Positions 13,944 through 21,900 of a DNA stretch of 23,020 nucleotides are shown here, in pieces. Source of the DNA: BM509 sp036396915 (lineage in GTDB: Bacteria > Desulfobacterota > Desulfuromonadia > Desulfuromonadales > Geopsychrobacteraceae); contig DASWJX010000008.1 of assembly GCA_036396915.1 (NCBI GenBank), forward strand, positions 1 through 23,020, written 5' to 3'. The number at the start of each line of letters is the position of its first letter. The stretch's first letter is position 1. The position numbers were made by a program, and so were the translations under genes. The notes beneath the pieces were generated by a model that saw only the letters and a list, made by a program, of their open reading frames with translations, did not search any database and was not told where the DNA came from.

Positions 13944-16721
13944 TCATCCTTTACGCAGATAGTAAACCGACGGCTCGGTTCCCAGCTCGGCAAAAACCCG
14001 GTAGGCCCGTTCGGAGCGGGCCAGGCGATAGACGGCCGACTGCTCGTCGAGCAGGTTGCCGAAGCGGATCGCCCCGGTCGGGCAGCTCTGCCCGCAGGCG
14101 GTCACGACCTCGCCGTCCCGGATCGGCCGCTCCTCATCCCGGGCCCGATCCCGGGCCCGGCGAATCCGTTGCACGCAGAAGGTGCATTTTTCCATGACCC
14201 CGCGGTCGCGCGCCGCCAGATCGGGATTGCGCATCTGTTCCAGCGGCGCCTGCCATTGAGGCTGCCACCAGTTGAAGCGGCGCACCTTGTAGGGGCAGTT
14301 GTTGGAACAGTAGCGGGTGCCGACGCAGCGCTGATAGACCTGCACGTTGAGCCCCTCGGGATTGTGGTAGGCGGCATAAACCGGACAGACCGGCTCGCAG
14401 GGAGCATTGTGGCAGTGCTGGCAGAGCATCGGCAGGAAGCCGGCCCGCCCGGCCTGATCGTAAAAGGGCTCGATCCGCAACCAGGACATTTCACGCCCCC
14501 GCAGATGATCCCGCCGCCCCACCACCGGCACGTTGTTCTCGACATAACAGGCCGCGGCGCATGCCGCGCAGCCGATGCAGAGTTCCAGGTCGACGGTCAT
14601 CGCCCAGCGGTACTCCTTGTGCGGATGGGCGCGGTAGAAGCGGCTCTGCTCGGGGGGGATCTCCGCGTGGTGCGCCGGATCGGGGATCAGACCGCGGCCG
14701 TGCTGGGAGCTGGAGCCGGCAAGGATCGCCAGCTGTGCCGCGCTTCCCAGCTTTTCCAGCCGGACGCCGTCCAGAACCCGGACCAGTTCGCCGCTGCGGG
14801 GATCGATCGGCAGCGACGCTTCGGGCAGCAGATCACCCTGGATCATCAACACCGAAGCGGCCAGACCGGGCTGCAGCCGCACCGGGAGGTCGGCCGACCA
14901 GTCGCCGGCGGCGACCCGGACCAGATCGCGGTCCTCAAGCTGCAGGGCCTGCGCCGCGGCCGGCGCCATGGCGAGCCAGCGCCCGTAGCTGACGGTGCTG
15001 AGCGGGTCGGGGAGTTCCGACAGCAGCGGCAGACTGCCGCTGCGACCGTCGAAACTGCGGATCGACGGCGCCAGCACCAGCGACCATGGCGCGGCGACCG
15101 CCGTTTCCGCGCCGGCCAGCTGACCTGCGGCCCGCTCCGCCTGCAGGCGAAGCGGGACCGCTGCCACCGGCAACGACAGATAGCCCTGCTCGGCAAACTG
15201 CTGCAGCTGCCGTTCATCCAACCGCCGGTGCCAGACATCGAACAGGTATTCCTGGTAACTCGCGCTCTCCGCCGGCTTTGCGCTGCGGCGCAGCAGTTCA
15301 AGCCAGACCTCGCCGGCACTGCGGCTGTCGTGAAGCGGGTCAAGCGCCGGCTTGAGCAGGGACAGCACCCCCTTGCGCGGGACGGCGTCACCCCAGCTTT
15401 CCAGGGGATGTGAGAGGGGGAGCAGCAGGTCGAACTGGCGAGCCGAGTCGTCAAACAGGTCGCAGAGACCGACCCGCAACCCGGCCCGCTTGAATTTGCC
15501 CGGCAGATCGAGTGCGGCCGGAGCCCGGGCCAGCGGGTCGGCCGCGCAAACCAGCAGGACCCCGACCCGGTCCTGCTCCAGGCGCTCGGCCAGGCGCTGC
15601 AGATCGTGCAGGGAGCCGACCGCGGCATAGTTTTCGGCCCGGGCGAACTCGATCCGGCTGCCGATCATGCCCAGCTGCTGCTGCAGCAGCCCGGCGAGCA
15701 GAGCCGTCTGCAGCCCGTTCGGCTGGCCGGTGGCGATGCCGCCGGCGATCAGCAACGGCCGCTCGGCAAGCAGCAGCTGTTTTGCCAGGCGCTCCAGCCG
15801 TTCTTCCGCAAGGCCGGTGAGCCGGGCCGCCTGCCCGGCAGAGACCGCCGGCAGCGCCCTCAACAGTTGCCGCGGCAGTCGCCCCTCTTGGCCGCTGCTC
15901 TCGATCCGCAGCAGCAGGAAGCTGAGCAGGGCCGCCTCGCTGCCGGGGTTCAGCACCAGCCGTTCCGTGGCGTTGGCTCCGGTCAGCGAATAGTGGGGCT
16001 CGGCATGCAGCCATTGAAAGCCGTCCTGTTTGATCGCTCGGGAAAACTGCCGGGCATAACCGACCGGACTGACAAAGGTTTCCAGCAGATCCGCACCGAT
16101 GCTGAGCAGCAGATCCGCCTGGTCGATACGGTAATGGGGCAGCTCCGCCTGGCCGAACAGGATCCCGTAGGCCTTCCGCAGTGCGGCGTGGGAGAAGATT
16201 TCGAACTGCGGCAGCGGTTCCACCCCCAGTTGCCGGCAGAAGTGCTGCTGCAGCTCCGTCAGGGTTCCGGTGGTGCGACCGCTGAGCAACAGGTTGGCCC
16301 GGCCCTCTTGCCTGGCCTGTTCCAGTTCCTCGACCACCAGGGTCAGCGCCTCATCCCAGGAAAGCGGCTGGAACTGACCCGCGCCATCGCGGCGCAGCGG
16401 ATTGCGCAGCCGCTCGGGATGGTAAAGGCGCCAGAGAGCGGCCTGGCCGCGCATGCAGAGGCCGCCGTCGTTGACCGGGTGCCCCGCACGCCCCTCGAGC
16501 TTGACGGCCCGCCCTTCACTGACCCGCACCGTCAGGCCGCAGCCGGCCGGACATTCGCCGCAGGTGGAGGGCAGATAGAGGGCCGCGCCGGGCAGCACCC
16601 CCTCGTCCGGCGGCACCAGGTAGGAGACCAGCTTGCCGGCGCTGCGGTTTTCGCTGCAGCCGGGCAGCATGGCGGCACCGGAAAAAAGACCGAGCAGTTG
16701 CAGAAAATCCCTTCGCTCCAT
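13944..16721 (-). CDS. actB: Alternative complex III subunit ActB (molybdopterin-oxidoreductase-like domain fused to Fe-S domain)
   Basis: ActB carries electrons from the membrane quinol site to the cytochrome subunits. The 925-residue protein starts MERRDFLQLLGLFSGAAMLPGC, a twin-arginine-like signal with a lipobox (LPGC), so an exported lipoprotein is likely. Residues about 45-690 are the molybdopterin-oxidoreductase-like B1 domain. It keeps a C-x2-C-x3-C-x27-C motif (C54, C57, C61, C89). The B2 domain (about 705-925) has four Fe-S motifs: CIGCAACAAAC (715-725), CQHCHNAPCEPVC (767-779), CVGTRYCSNNC (799-809) and CTFC with CGQSC (846-880). The Thr in the third motif, where a four-Cys motif would have Cys, fits a [3Fe-4S] cluster. 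It lies 9 bp after actA. Confidence 0.93.
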   Translation of the reverse strand: MERRDFLQLLGLFSGAAMLPGCSENRSAGKLVSYLVPPDEGVLPGAALYLPSTCGECPAGCGLTVRVSEGRAVKLEGRAGHPVNDGGLCMRGQAALWRLYHPERLRNPLRRDGAGQFQPLSWDEALTLVVEELEQARQEGRANLLLSGRTTGTLTELQQHFCRQLGVEPLPQFEIFSHAALRKAYGILFGQAELPHYRIDQADLLLSIGADLLETFVSPVGYARQFSRAIKQDGFQWLHAEPHYSLTGANATERLVLNPGSEAALLSFLLLRIESSGQEGRLPRQLLRALPAVSAGQAARLTGLAEERLERLAKQLLLAERPLLIAGGIATGQPNGLQTALLAGLLQQQLGMIGSRIEFARAENYAAVGSLHDLQRLAERLEQDRVGVLLVCAADPLARAPAALDLPGKFKRAGLRVGLCDLFDDSARQFDLLLPLSHPLESWGDAVPRKGVLSLLKPALDPLHDSRSAGEVWLELLRRSAKPAESASYQEYLFDVWHRRLDERQLQQFAEQGYLSLPVAAVPLRLQAERAAGQLAGAETAVAAPWSLVLAPSIRSFDGRSGSLPLLSELPDPLSTVSYGRWLAMAPAAAQALQLEDRDLVRVAAGDWSADLPVRLQPGLAASVLMIQGDLLPEASLPIDPRSGELVRVLDGVRLEKLGSAAQLAILAGSSSQHGRGLIPDPAHHAEIPPEQSRFYRAHPHKEYRWAMTVDLELCIGCAACAAACYVENNVPVVGRRDHLRGREMSWLRIEPFYDQAGRAGFLPMLCQHCHNAPCEPVCPVYAAYHNPEGLNVQVYQRCVGTRYCSNNCPYKVRRFNWWQPQWQAPLEQMRNPDLAARDRGVMEKCTFCVQRIRRARDRARDEERPIRDGEVVTACGQSCPTGAIRFGNLLDEQSAVYRLARSERAYRVFAELGTEPSVYYLRKG

Positions 16722-16730
16722 AAACAGCCT

Positions 16731-17243
16731 CTAGTTATGGCAGGTGGTGCAGTCGGTGGGGGCGCCCAGGTCGCGATGGCAGGCCAGGCACCAGCCCATC
16801 TCCAGCGAACGGACCTGACGCACCGTTTTCATCCGGGCAACGTCACCGTGGCAGGCCGCACAGGGTACCCCCCCCCTGACATGCCGCTTGTGGGAGAAAT
16901 AGATAAAATCGGGCAGCCGATAGACCCGGTTCCAGTGCAGCGGCTGCCCGGCTTCAAAAATCCGCGTGAGCTTTTTGATTTCCTCCCGCTCGGCGGCAAG
17001 CGTTTGATGACAGCTCATGCAGCGGGTCAGCGACGGAACACCGGCCCGGCGGCTCTGCTTCGCATAGCGATGGCAGAATTCGCAGGCGAGCTGCAGGGTT
17101 CCGGCATGCACCGTATGCGGAAAAGCGATCGGCTGTTGCGGCTGCTGCCGGTCACCCGTCCAGTAACCGCCCAAAGCGACGGCCGCCAGCAGAAACAGGC
17201 CGAAATAGCCGATTATCCCCAGGTTCAACAGCAAACGCGCCAT
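16731..17243 (-). CDS. actA: Alternative complex III subunit ActA (pentaheme cytochrome c)
   Basis: This 170-residue protein has one N-terminal membrane anchor (about 7-26) and five CxxCH haem sites: C54-H58, C75-H79, C128-H132, C152-H156 and C165-H169. Anchor plus pentahaem domain is the ActA layout, and it directly precedes actB as in other act operons. It would face the periplasm and pass electrons from ActB to soluble cytochromes. The ATG at 17243 has AGGAG five bases upstream. A run of nine G (16868-16876) encodes part of HVRGGVP just before the third haem; a length change there would remove three of the five haems. Confidence 0.9.
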   Translation of the reverse strand: MARLLLNLGIIGYFGLFLLAAVALGGYWTGDRQQPQQPIAFPHTVHAGTLQLACEFCHRYAKQSRRAGVPSLTRCMSCHQTLAAEREEIKKLTRIFEAGQPLHWNRVYRLPDFIYFSHKRHVRGGVPCAACHGDVARMKTVRQVRSLEMGWCLACHRDLGAPTDCTTCHN

Positions 17244-17303
17244 CGCCTCTCCTGTCTTGAATATCTGGTCACGACGCCATCCTCTTAAGTTTTTGCGACG
17301 CCA

Positions 17304-18527
17304 TCAATGCTGCTCCAGGCGGTCAAGCAGATAGGCCGCCAGCGCCGCGATCTCCTCCTGCCGCAGTTCGAGGGCCGGCATCGCCGGATAGTCGGGATCG
17401 CGCTTCACCGGTTGGCGGATGAACTGCTGCAGGGCGTCGGAACGCCCGCGATAGCGGGGCAGCACCTCAAGCAACGGCGGCCCGACCAGCCTTTTGTCGA
17501 AACGATGGCAGACGGCACAGTGCGCGCGGAACAGCTGCGCGCCCGGGCCCACCGGTTGCGCGACGGGCACGGCCGGCTGCTGCTCAGCGCCCGCCGACAC
17601 CGTCTGCCGCGCAAGCACGGTACCGTCGGCCCAGACCTGCTCGCGGCTCAGAACATCACCCAGGCCGACCAGCAAAACGATCAATGTCACCGCCGCCAGC
17701 AGCGGCCGCCCCGCCAGGTCTCGCCCCTCACGCAGCCGGTGACAGAGCTGCAGACAGAGCGGCAGGGCCACCAGCAGGGCGGCTGCCGAAAGCAGCGCTC
17801 CCAGCGGAGTGCGGGCGATGACCGGCAGCGTCACCAGGACGAAGAGCACCCCGGGCGGCAGCAGCAGCAGACCCGGTACCGCCAGCAGCATACCGCGCCG
17901 GACAAGATAGGGCTGCAGGTCCGGGGGCGCGGACTGGGAGCCGGACAGCAGTGCGGCCCCGCTCAGCGGCAGGGCCAGGGCCAGGAACAGGAGCAAACGG
18001 GCCAGAGCGTTCCAGGAGAGAAAATGCAGCGGATTGTAATCGAGATGAGGCCAGTATTCCGGATTGAGCAGGGCCGCGCCGCCGCAGGCGAACAGCACCA
18101 GCGTCCCCAGCAGCAGGAGCAGACCGGCCGTTCCGACCAGCAGCGGGATGCCGGCGGAGCGCTGCCGGTGCAGCAGCCGGCGATAAAAAAAAAGCAGCGT
18201 CAAGGCCCCCGCCAGCAAAACCAGCGCGCTCCCCAAAAACGGCGGGGTCAAAAACGGCGGGCGGTATCGGCTATAGACTGCCGCCAGGTTGACCGCCGCC
18301 AGCAGCCAGTAGAGCGGACCGAACAGCCCGTTGGCGGGCAGCCGGCGCGACAGTTCGCGCGCGCAGCCCATCCGCAGCGGGTCGCGGTGGCGCTGCGCCT
18401 GCAGCAGGACGACCAGGGAGAACAGCATTCCGCCGACGAGCGCAGCAGTCCAGAGCAACTGCAGCAGCTGGCCAGCGCCGAGCAGGATGGTAAAGAGCGG
18501 CAGATAAGCAGCGGGAACGACGGGCAT
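17304..18527 (-). CDS. Polytopic membrane protein fused to a C-terminal monohaem cytochrome c
   Basis: The 407-residue product has about eight hydrophobic segments over residues 1-300. A class I cytochrome c domain follows, with HCAVCHRF (C337-H341) and the likely axial Met in YPAMPAL (about 383). I do not recognise the membrane domain. It precedes actA by 60 bp, so it probably belongs to the act operon and may supply the monohaem cytochrome (ActE) function missing elsewhere in the cluster. The ATG at 18527 has AAGGA eight bases upstream. A GTG at 18602 was rejected because it has no ribosome site and would add a polar, Ser-rich stretch. A run of nine T (18185-18193) lies in the membrane part. 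Confidence 0.75.
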   Translation of the reverse strand: MPVVPAAYLPLFTILLGAGQLLQLLWTAALVGGMLFSLVVLLQAQRHRDPLRMGCARELSRRLPANGLFGPLYWLLAAVNLAAVYSRYRPPFLTPPFLGSALVLLAGALTLLFFYRRLLHRQRSAGIPLLVGTAGLLLLLGTLVLFACGGAALLNPEYWPHLDYNPLHFLSWNALARLLLFLALALPLSGAALLSGSQSAPPDLQPYLVRRGMLLAVPGLLLLPPGVLFVLVTLPVIARTPLGALLSAAALLVALPLCLQLCHRLREGRDLAGRPLLAAVTLIVLLVGLGDVLSREQVWADGTVLARQTVSAGAEQQPAVPVAQPVGPGAQLFRAHCAVCHRFDKRLVGPPLLEVLPRYRGRSDALQQFIRQPVKRDPDYPAMPALELRQEEIAALAAYLLDRLEQH

Positions 18528-18666
18528 GCGGGCGATCCTTGGACAGAAGCTTCTCACACCGGACAGACCGCTGCCGCCACTACGGCTGAACCAGTCGGTC
18601 ACGGCTAAAGGATAACGGGATTCCTGCTGATTTCAAGCGCGGCAACGGGGCAGGTCGCTGAAGCGT

Positions 18667-18681
18667 GCCCGGCTTGTGCCA
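18667..18681 (-). promoter_or_regulatory. Possible sigma-54 promoter before the act operon
   Basis: The minus strand reads TGGCACAAGCCGGGC, with GG-N10-GC spacing and a perfect TGGCAC box, but the -12 element is GGGC rather than TTGC. It lies in the 159-bp gap between the pentahaem cytochrome stop and the ATG at 18527. It could be chance in GC-rich DNA. Nothing else was recognised in this gap. Confidence 0.25.
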
Positions 18682-18686
18682 ACTCC

Positions 18687-19496
18687 CTACTCCTCGTCCC
18701 GGTAGGTCTTGCGGATCAAAAAGCAGATCACGCTGACCAGGAAGAGGAGACCGGCGGCGCCGGCGCCGAGCAGTTTGCGGGTCGTCAGTTCCTCCTGAAC
18801 GGCCTCGATCTCAGTTCTGATCTCGCCGCCTCTCTGCTGAAAGGCCGCCGTTTGTTCGCGCACCCTCTCGACGTCAACCGTATGAAAGAGCCGGTGGAAA
18901 TCGTTCCGCAGCGCAAAGGTCTCCCCCTCCATCTCCCTGACCCGGATTCCGGTTTTCGCCAGACCGTCCAGATCCGACTGGATGCCGGCCAGCAGCCGAT
19001 CGGTGTCGAGCATGGCTGCCTTGATCTCCTCGGCCCGGCCGTATTCGTGGCAGCGGCTGCAATCCTCCCGGTTGATCAACGCGAGACTCGCGGTCTGAAC
19101 GGCATGATTGCCGTGGCAGGTCACGCACTGGGGGCCGCCGGAATGCAACGCCCGGCCATGCCCGCTGTCGAAGTAATCCTCCTTGACCCCGACGTGACAC
19201 CGGCCGCAGAATTCGGGAATTTCACCATGTTCCGGCACCCCGACAAAACCCCGCTCGGGGTCCATGGCCATGGCGAAATCGGTCGGGTCGCCACCATGAC
19301 AGTCCGGGCAGGATATGCCGTTTTGCGCATGGATACTGCTGTCCCATGCCGCGACCGGGGCGGCGAGACGGCCCTCCAGGCCAGCGTGGCATTGCAGGCA
19401 GACGCTCTCCGCGGCCAGTGCCGCCGAAAAGCCGGAACCCGTCAACAGGAAAACGACGATCAGTGCGCCGATATTTCGAACCATGAGAGTCATCAT
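18687..19496 (-). CDS. Membrane-anchored pentahaem cytochrome c of a bc-type complex
   Basis: The 269-residue product has a signal peptide or N-terminal anchor (about 6-29, ending SAALAAES) and five CxxCH sites: C33-H37, C63-H67, C97-H101, C124-H128 and C146-H150. A charged, probably helical stretch (155-240) follows, then a C-terminal membrane segment (about 243-262, ending FLIRKTYRDEE). The haem domain would face the periplasm. It directly follows cytochrome b with a 4-nt ATGA overlap, so it probably replaces cytochrome c1/f as the electron exit of the complex. It is distinct from ActA in layout, with anchors at both ends. Confidence 0.87.
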   Translation of the reverse strand: MMTLMVRNIGALIVVFLLTGSGFSAALAAESVCLQCHAGLEGRLAAPVAAWDSSIHAQNGISCPDCHGGDPTDFAMAMDPERGFVGVPEHGEIPEFCGRCHVGVKEDYFDSGHGRALHSGGPQCVTCHGNHAVQTASLALINREDCSRCHEYGRAEEIKAAMLDTDRLLAGIQSDLDGLAKTGIRVREMEGETFALRNDFHRLFHTVDVERVREQTAAFQQRGGEIRTEIEAVQEELTTRKLLGAGAAGLLFLVSVICFLIRKTYRDEE

Positions 19497-20587
19497 GAGT
19501 AGTGCCCCCAGATGGAGATGGCCGCAAACAGCAAGATGCCGAGCAGATAGCAGGTCACGAAGAGCGGTCTTCGCGCGGGTCGCCGCTCCCGGCCCCGATC
19601 GAGAAACGGCAGCAAGGCCAGCAGCGCCATGACGGCGCCCTGGGACGCCAGGCCGAGAAATTCACTGGGGAAAATTTTCAGCGTCTGGTAGGCCCAGAGG
19701 AAATACCATTCCGGTTTGATATGAGCGGGCGTGGTAAACGGATCCGCCGGTTCGAAAGCCGCCGGCGGGATAAACAGACCCGGTGCGAAAAAGACCAGCA
19801 CCACCAGCAGCCCCAGGAAGAAGGAGATGACCGCCAGATCCTTGATGGCGTAGTTGGGAAAAAAAGGGATGCCGCCCGGGTGCTCTTCGTGGACAAATTT
19901 GTCTTTGACCTCGGTCGGCACATACTCCTCGCCGAAGGGGGGCTTGGAGATGCCGATGCGCCGCACGCAGAAGAGATGAAAGCCGATCAGGGCGGCCAGC
20001 CCGGCCGGAAGAACCATGACATGCAGCGCGAAAAACCGCCCCAGGGTCGCATTGCCGACCATGGCGCCACCGCGCAGGAACCGGACCAGGCCGTCACCGA
20101 TGACCGGCACCGCACCGGCGGCCTCGGTGGCCACCGTGGTGGCCCAGAAGGAGAGCTGGCTCCAGGGCAGCAGATAGCCGGTCAGACAAAGAGCCAGCGC
20201 CAGGTTGAAGAGGATAAACCCGGAGACCCAGGTGAATTCACGCGGCTTCTTGTAGCTGCCCATGAACAGGACCGAAAGCATGTGCAGCAAAAGGACAATC
20301 ACAATGACATTGGAACCGACGGCATGCAGATAGCGGATCAACCAGCCGTAGGGAACGTCATTCATGATGGTCTCGATACTTTTGAACGCCTCGTCCGGGT
20401 TCGGTACGTAATAGACCAGCAGCAGGATACCGGTGACGAACTGCAGGGAAAACAGGGTCAACAGCACCGCGCCGAGGGTGTACCAGATGTTCACATTCCG
20501 GGGCAGCAGGTATTTGGTCAGGTTCTGCTCCAGGATGTCCCGGATTCCCAGACGGACATCGAGAAAATCCAACAATCGTTTACGCAT
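19493..20587 (-). CDS. Cytochrome b (b6 type fused to subunit IV) of a quinol-oxidising bc complex
   Basis: This integral membrane protein oxidises quinol together with the Rieske protein. The 364-residue product covers both the b6-like half and the subunit-IV-like half. Haem ligands are two His pairs: HAVGSNVIVIVLLLH (13 residues between) and HVMVLPAGLAALIGFH (14 between). The 13/14 pattern is that of b6 rather than mitochondrial cytochrome b. The quinol-site motif PEWY is present (IKPEWYFLWAYQ). In b6f complexes the haem ci Cys lies in FYCLGG; here the matching stretch is WYTLGA, so that Cys is absent. The start ATG is 8 bp after the Rieske stop. Confidence 0.94.
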   Translation of the reverse strand: MRKRLLDFLDVRLGIRDILEQNLTKYLLPRNVNIWYTLGAVLLTLFSLQFVTGILLLVYYVPNPDEAFKSIETIMNDVPYGWLIRYLHAVGSNVIVIVLLLHMLSVLFMGSYKKPREFTWVSGFILFNLALALCLTGYLLPWSQLSFWATTVATEAAGAVPVIGDGLVRFLRGGAMVGNATLGRFFALHVMVLPAGLAALIGFHLFCVRRIGISKPPFGEEYVPTEVKDKFVHEEHPGGIPFFPNYAIKDLAVISFFLGLLVVLVFFAPGLFIPPAAFEPADPFTTPAHIKPEWYFLWAYQTLKIFPSEFLGLASQGAVMALLALLPFLDRGRERRPARRPLFVTCYLLGILLFAAISIWGHYS

Positions 20588-20595
20588 GATCCCTC

Positions 20596-21027
20596 CTAAC
20601 CGACCAGCACCTGGTCGCCCTCAAGGACAACCGAAAGTGATTCCAGAGGCTTTGGCGGCGGGCCGCCGAGCACGGTCCCGTCCATCGCAAAGCGTCCGGC
20701 GTGACAGGGGCAGAAGAACTCCCCCCGGTCGGCTTCCCATTTGACGATGCAGCCAAGATGGGTGCATACCGCGCTCAGGGCGATATACTCGCCGGCCTTC
20801 GGCTGCAGCAGCACCGCGGGGCTGCCCCGAAAGCTGAAGAAATGAGCTGCGCCGATCGGGATATCCTTTTTGTCGACCCTGACCGATACCCCCTCGCCCA
20901 CCTGTTGCGGAGCCAGAAAACGGTACACCGGCCAACCGAAGGCCGCGACCAGCAGCGCGCTGAAGCCGCCCAGCAGCACGCCGAGAAAGGTCCGTCTTTC
21001 CTTATTGCCGTCAGTTGCCTGAGTCAT
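20596..21027 (-). CDS. Rieske [2Fe-2S] protein of the bc complex
   Basis: The 143-residue product carries the Rieske cluster that takes the first electron from quinol. The ligands are in CTHLGC and CPCHAG, spaced as in the family. The N-terminus has ERRTFLG followed by a hydrophobic stretch, a Tat-type signal that stays as a membrane anchor, as is usual for Rieske proteins. The ATG at 21027 has AGGAGGG five bases upstream. An in-frame ATG at 21048 has a poorer ribosome site. It lies 30 bp after the DUF1573 gene and 8 bp before cytochrome b, so all four genes form one operon. Confidence 0.94.
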   Translation of the reverse strand: MTQATDGNKERRTFLGVLLGGFSALLVAAFGWPVYRFLAPQQVGEGVSVRVDKKDIPIGAAHFFSFRGSPAVLLQPKAGEYIALSAVCTHLGCIVKWEADRGEFFCPCHAGRFAMDGTVLGGPPPKPLESLSVVLEGDQVLVG

Positions 21028-21057
21028 GGTTTCCCTCCTGTTCAGCAACGCATACCA

Positions 21058-21735
21058 TCATTGGGCAACGCTTGCCGATACCGGCAAACGCAAGTTCGGC
21101 ACTTTGCCATAACTGGTGCCGATCATGACATAACCGCTCAGCCGTTTGGCCTCCGTCGGAACCTGGGCGGTGACTTTCAATACCGCCTGTTCCCCGGGGG
21201 CGAGGGTTGTGCGGTCGAGACTGGCCTGGATGCTCGGGTTGGTCGACTTCGGCGCTTCCAGGGTGATGGCCTGTCTGCTGGAATTGATGACGGCCACCCG
21301 CTCCTCGACCTGTTCGCCGGGGGCCAGCTGACCGAGACCGATCCGCGCCGGCTGCATGACCAGCTCTTCCTTCACCTGGCCGGTGATCTGAAACCTGAGC
21401 GTGGCCTGTTCCGGATCGTTGCTCACCATGGTGATGGTCTTATGGATGGCATTGCGGAAATTACTCGAATCGAAGGTGGTTTTGATCTCCCCGACGTCCC
21501 CCGGGGCGATCCGGGTCGAGGACAACAGGGCGGCGGTACACCCGCAGGAGCTGTGCACCGAGTCGATGATCAGCAGTTCATCACCGGTATTGCGAAACCT
21601 GAAGGTATAATCCACCTTGTCGCCCTGCACGATTTCACCGAAATCGTACTCCTTCACTTCCGCCGTGACCTGTGGCGCGGACCATGCCGGAACCGCTGCC
21701 ATCAGCAGAAACAGCAGCGCAGCTACATAATGCAT
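21058..21735 (-). CDS. DUF1573 family exported protein
   Basis: The 225-residue product has a signal peptide (MHYVAALLFLLMAAVPAWSA) and two Ig-like beta-rich repeats. The first has the DUF1573 signature: YDFGEIVQGDKVDYTFRFRN, then SSCGCTAALL. The function of DUF1573 proteins is unknown; the CGC motif might bind metal or form a disulphide. It is the first gene of the bc operon, 30 bp before the Rieske gene. This suggests a role in assembly or protection of the complex in the periplasm, but that is inference. The ATG at 21735 has AAAGGGA upstream, and an extended -10 promoter lies about 45 bp before it. Confidence 0.85.
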   Translation of the reverse strand: MHYVAALLFLLMAAVPAWSAPQVTAEVKEYDFGEIVQGDKVDYTFRFRNTGDELLIIDSVHSSCGCTAALLSSTRIAPGDVGEIKTTFDSSNFRNAIHKTITMVSNDPEQATLRFQITGQVKEELVMQPARIGLGQLAPGEQVEERVAVINSSRQAITLEAPKSTNPSIQASLDRTTLAPGEQAVLKVTAQVPTEAKRLSGYVMIGTSYGKVPNLRLPVSASVAQ

Positions 21736-21782
21736 CTTCCATCCCTTTCAATCTGTTTGGTTGTAAATTGTAAAGATCCAGA

Positions 21783-21791
21783 ATTATAGCA
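21783..21791 (-). promoter_or_regulatory. Extended -10 promoter of the DUF1573-bc operon
   Basis: The minus strand reads TGCTATAAT, identical to the element before the DUF2892 gene (2321-2329). The -35 region is poor. The predicted start is near 21776, giving a 40-nt leader. It is divergent from the hpt promoter with about 45 bp between the two -10 and -35 elements. Confidence 0.55.
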
Positions 21792-21834
21792 TATTTTCCG
21801 TTCACCGGAAGGGCCGGCCGGGGCTTTTGTGAGA

Positions 21835-21864
21835 TTGACAGAAGGCCTTTCTTCCTGCTATAGA
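21835..21864 (+). promoter_or_regulatory. Sigma-70 promoter of hpt
   Basis: A perfect TTGACA (21835-21840) is followed after 18 bp by TATAGA (21859-21864) with a TGC extension. Transcription would start near 21871. Confidence 0.7.
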
Positions 21865-21900
21865 ATGCGTTTAACAACGGGCAACAGGAGTTTGCTGCGC

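Noticed and set aside
18528..18602. GTG start at 18602 for the membrane-cytochrome fusion
   Set aside because: No ribosome site precedes it and the added residues are polar and unlike a membrane-protein start. The ATG at 18527 has AAGGA at correct spacing.
17494..18608. Gln/Arg-rich plus-strand frame opposite the membrane-cytochrome gene
   Set aside because: It is the complement of Leu-rich membrane codons (CTG read as CAG) and not an independent gene.
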